Assembly (NCBI GenBank): GCA_000435475.1
Contig: FR896051.1
Span: 28,382-62,934 of the forward strand
DNA length: 34,553 nucleotides
Source of the DNA: Cryptobacterium sp. CAG:338
GTDB taxonomy: Bacteria; Actinomycetota; Coriobacteriia; Coriobacteriales; Eggerthellaceae
Direction: 5' to 3'
Position 1 is the stretch's first letter, and every line of letters begins with the position of its first letter. Made by a program: the position numbers and the translations under genes. Of this stretch, positions 31,894 through 34,553 are shown piece by piece. Below the pieces are notes generated by a model. That model saw nothing but the letters and a program-made list of their open reading frames with translations, made no database searches and was not told where the DNA came from.

Positions 31894-33522
31894 CTATCGC
31901 GCATGCTTGCCGCGCTTTTTCGGCAAAAAACGCCCAAATAACTTACGCCCAATACGCTCCAGGACGGAAAATTCTTCAACACGGAAAAGCCGGCATAATC
32001 CAAACGATACAACCAGACCAACACATCCCGAAATCGCAAGAATGACAACCGCCTCTAATACGGCATTAATTGCAATATTTGCAAGGAGCAACGATAAGCC
32101 GTTTGCCAAAATTCCCGCAAGAATCGCCCCTATTAAACCAGCGAGCGCAGACTTAACAAAAACTGCTACAATGCCACGATTGCCATAACTACCAACTTTG
32201 CTTCGCACGATAAGCGAGCAAATAACCATCATGATGGCATAAAATGCCAGGTCAGAAATGGGAATACCTGCTAAGCCTAGCACTTCAGGCTGACACAGGT
32301 ACCAGTACCCTGCTACCTGGCCCAAACGAACAATGAAATCGATAATCGCAAATTTCATAAAGCTTCGAAGTGCAGCAAAAACACGATACATGTACATATA
32401 TCCCGCATAAAAAGGCAGGCTTACCACCCATATCGACAGGATGGTGCCAACGTTAGCAACTTCCTCCGCCGTAAAGGCACCCGCCTGAAACAGCTGCATT
32501 AATGGCTGAGCAAGAGCGCCAACCAAGAACGCTAAGGGAATAATCAAAAAGAAAGTCGAACGCAAACCTGAGCGAATAAACCCTCTAAAGCCATCCCAAT
32601 CTTCTCGCGCTGCGCAGTCCGAAAGTTCTGTCAAAAGCGTTGTCGAGAGCGATACTGCAATTACGCCGTACGGCAGCTGATACCACGTCCAAGCATAGTT
32701 GAGTGTGGAGGGGCCGTTCGGTGCCGCTTCCAGCGAAAACGCATTACGACAACTAAACGTAATCATGGTACCCGCAATATACAAAAACATAGGAGCTGCC
32801 ACTTTAAGCGCTTCCACCAACATAGGATCGCGCAAATTAATATGTGGTCGATACTGAAACCCCTGTTTAATAAGTGCAGGTATCTGAACTCCAAACTGAC
32901 ACAGTACGCCCGCCGAAGTGCCAATTGCAAGCCACCAGAGAGCCACTTCTTGATTCCATGCAGAAAGCGGCACGAAACCAAACATCACAACGGTAACGAC
33001 AATGTTATTAATAACCGGAGCCAAGGAGGGCATTAGGTAGGTTCGTTCCGCATTCAAAATGCCCGTAATAACTGCACCTACGCCATAAAGCAAAATCTGA
33101 ATCGCGAAAATTCGGAAAAAGAAAATGGCAAGCTCTTTCGATTCTCCTTGGTCAACGGTAAAGGTTTGCGTTTCGATTACCGCAGGAGAAAAGAACGAGC
33201 ATGCCAACGTTAAAATGCCTAGTGCAATGATAGTTATCGACAAGATATTTGAAGCGAAATCATACGCCCCTCTATTACCTTCCTTTTCTTTCATCAACAA
33301 ATAGAGCGGCAAAAACGCCGTCGCCAAAACGCCCGAAGCCGCCAACTCGTAAATCATTGCTGGCATATTGTAGGCAATCTGATAGGCAGAAGTAAGCAAC
33401 GTATTGCCTAAAGCAAAGGCCATTGCCCAAGTACGCAGCAAACCTGTAACGCGCGAACCCAGCGTACAAAGGGTAATCAAACCCGTGTTTTTTATAATGC
33501 TATCTTGTGAATCGTTTGCCAT
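31894..33522 (-). CDS. murJ: Lipid II flippase MurJ
   Basis: MurJ carries lipid II across the cytoplasmic membrane, linking the MurG and FtsW steps encoded earlier in the window. The 542 residues give about 14 hydrophobic segments. Family features are the N-terminal TLGSRVTGLLRTWAMAFALG with the essential Arg pair, AYQIAYNMPAMIYELAASGVLATAFLPLY, and NAERTYLMPSLAPVINNIV. The C-terminus is a short basic tail (KLFGRFLPKKRGKHAR). It is divergent from nadK with 61 bp between the starts and stands apart from the dcw cluster. Oligosaccharide flippases of the same superfamily are the alternative, but the MVIN-like N-terminus favours MurJ. Confidence 0.92.
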   Translation of the reverse strand: MANDSQDSIIKNTGLITLCTLGSRVTGLLRTWAMAFALGNTLLTSAYQIAYNMPAMIYELAASGVLATAFLPLYLLMKEKEGNRGAYDFASNILSITIIALGILTLACSFFSPAVIETQTFTVDQGESKELAIFFFRIFAIQILLYGVGAVITGILNAERTYLMPSLAPVINNIVVTVVMFGFVPLSAWNQEVALWWLAIGTSAGVLCQFGVQIPALIKQGFQYRPHINLRDPMLVEALKVAAPMFLYIAGTMITFSCRNAFSLEAAPNGPSTLNYAWTWYQLPYGVIAVSLSTTLLTELSDCAAREDWDGFRGFIRSGLRSTFFLIIPLAFLVGALAQPLMQLFQAGAFTAEEVANVGTILSIWVVSLPFYAGYMYMYRVFAALRSFMKFAIIDFIVRLGQVAGYWYLCQPEVLGLAGIPISDLAFYAIMMVICSLIVRSKVGSYGNRGIVAVFVKSALAGLIGAILAGILANGLSLLLANIAINAVLEAVVILAISGCVGLVVSFGLCRLFRVEEFSVLERIGRKLFGRFLPKKRGKHAR

Positions 33523-33540
33523 ATGTCCTCGCGTTGCGTC

Positions 33541-33546
33541 TATAAT
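33541..33546 (+). promoter_or_regulatory. -10 box of nadK
   Basis: A consensus TATAAT lies 37 bp before the nadK ATG. The best -35 is TTGCCA (33516-33521) with a long 19-bp spacer, overlapping the murJ start. Confidence 0.5.
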
Positions 33547-33583
33547 TGATCGAATTCAATAGAACCATACTAAGGAAAAAATC

Positions 33584-34495
33584 ATGCGTGTTCTGATAGT
33601 TCGCAATAATTACAACCCTAAGGCATTAGAGTCTGCATTGCTGCTAGAAGTATACCTGGCTTCGCAAGGAGTGGAATGCCGAGCTTACGATACCGACGAT
33701 TTGCGCTCCTCGTTGTCGATGAACGAGCCCGAAAAGGTAGAAGATATTGATTCTTTCGACCTCGCCATTGTTCTTGGTGGCGATGGCACTATCCTTCGCA
33801 CCGCTGCACAGATAAAGTACCGTCGCATTCCTATTTTAGGTGTCAATTTTGGTCACCTCGGGTTTATGGCAAACTCAAACGAAGATGGCATCATCCCAGT
33901 CGTTGCGGCAGCACTCGCAGGCGATTTAACGGTCGAGCAACGCACAAATTTACGCATAGATGTCTTTTACGAGGGCGACGAAAACGTCGAATTGGATCCA
34001 GAAGCTTCTCCTACCGAAGGATCTTCGGCGCAATTTTTTGCACTCAATGAATTGGTTCTTGCCCGCGGCGCTCAAGGTCGCGTAATAGATTGTCGTTACG
34101 CTGTATCAGGAGAAATGGTGGCGGACGTTAAAGGTGACGGTATCATTGTCGCAACCGCCACAGGCTCAACCGCTTATGCTCTTTCTGCAGGTGGCCCCCT
34201 GATTGCCCCAGGCTACAGTGGATTGGTTGTGGTGCCGATTGCTCCCCATTCCCTCCATTCGCGCGCATTAGTTACAGGTCCTTCCGATATAACAGAAGTA
34301 TTCATGGACCCTTCTAGCGCCAACCGCGAAGCAACTATGTTTATTGATGGCGAAATTATTCCATCTGAGCGCCCCATTCGACGCGTTGTGGTTCGCAAGG
34401 GAGATGAGCCCACGATACTTTTGCGTTATAAAGCTGAGACATTCTACGGTCGCACTTCGCGCGTATTTTTCAATTCAGGAGGAAACGACGACTAG
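33584..34495 (+). CDS. nadK: NAD kinase
   Basis: NadK phosphorylates NAD to NADP and sets the NADPH supply. The 303 residues contain the GGDGT motif (65-69) in VLGGDGTILRTA, GVNFGHLGFMA, the FALNELVLARG segment, and the NAD-binding block TATGSTAYALSAGGPLIAPG followed by VVVPIAPHSLHSRALV. An acidic insert (about residues 126-148, with EGDENVELDPEAS) between strands is longer than in many members. AAGGA precedes the ATG by about 8 nt. Downstream genes are not visible beyond a short stub, so the operon cannot be described. Confidence 0.96.
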   Translation: MRVLIVRNNYNPKALESALLLEVYLASQGVECRAYDTDDLRSSLSMNEPEKVEDIDSFDLAIVLGGDGTILRTAAQIKYRRIPILGVNFGHLGFMANSNEDGIIPVVAAALAGDLTVEQRTNLRIDVFYEGDENVELDPEASPTEGSSAQFFALNELVLARGAQGRVIDCRYAVSGEMVADVKGDGIIVATATGSTAYALSAGGPLIAPGYSGLVVVPIAPHSLHSRALVTGPSDITEVFMDPSSANREATMFIDGEIIPSERPIRRVVVRKGDEPTILLRYKAETFYGRTSRVFFNSGGNDD

Positions 34496-34529
34496 CCAAT
34501 GTCTTGGTCAAACGTTCATATCAAACGCA

Positions 34530-34553
34530 ATGCATATTTCGACAAAAGGGCTG
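34530..34553 (+). CDS. Possible start of an Rrf2-family regulator, cut by window end
   Basis: Only eight codons are visible: MHISTKGL. This resembles the typical Rrf2-family N-terminus (M-x-I-S-T-K-G). There is no clear Shine-Dalgarno before the ATG. Other frames here are also open to the window end, for example an ATG at 34499. Treat it as a hint only. Confidence 0.3.

Overview
The window carries a nearly complete division and cell-wall (dcw) cluster plus thiamine genes, RNase P RNA and several housekeeping genes. It looks like chromosomal DNA of a moderate-GC, Gram-positive actinobacterium, most likely class Coriobacteriia. The evidence is SepF and DivIVA without ftsA, an mraZ-to-divIVA gene order, a type A RNase P RNA, a MurE with the DNPR motif of meso-diaminopimelate enzymes, and long charged tails on divisome proteins. 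The class assignment is inference; no 16S gene is present. No phage, insertion sequence, CRISPR array, tRNA or defence system was seen.

Layout. 1-859 (+) is the 3' part of a CCA-adding enzyme. 880-4140 (-) holds thiD, thiC with a TPP riboswitch in its leader, and thiN. 4421-4815 (+) is rnpB, closed by a bidirectional terminator. 4927-25772 (-) is the dcw cluster. Its transcription order is mraZ, rsmH, ftsL, ftsI, murE, murF, mraY, murD, ftsW, murG, murC, murB, ftsQ, ftsZ, pgeF, yggS, sepF, yggT, divIVA. Upstream lie xerD and pyrG (-). 29270-30751 (+) is a DUF1846/UPF0371 gene. Next comes a guanidine-I (ykkC) riboswitch controlling two overlapping SMR exporter genes (+). murJ (-), nadK (+) and a possible Rrf2-family start close the window.

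How the genes work together. MurB to MurF, MraY and MurG make lipid II, and MurJ, encoded elsewhere in the window, flips it. FtsW and the class B PBP polymerise and crosslink it at the septum. FtsL, FtsQ, FtsZ, SepF and DivIVA place and assemble the machine. ThiC and ThiD make the pyrimidine half of thiamine and ThiN pyrophosphorylates thiamine. The SMR pair should export guanidinium when the riboswitch senses it.

The most unusual observation is the TPP riboswitch. Its 3' half is canonical. The only 5' half that can form the conserved P2 and an 8-bp P3 lies about 120 nt away, on the far side of a block of degenerate 25-nt tandem repeats, so the repeats appear to sit inside the P3 arm. Three other intergenic regions carry their own families of degenerate short tandem repeats. 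RNase P RNA contains a run of 16 C. The rest is mostly ordinary housekeeping DNA, and I found no clear undescribed multi-gene system.
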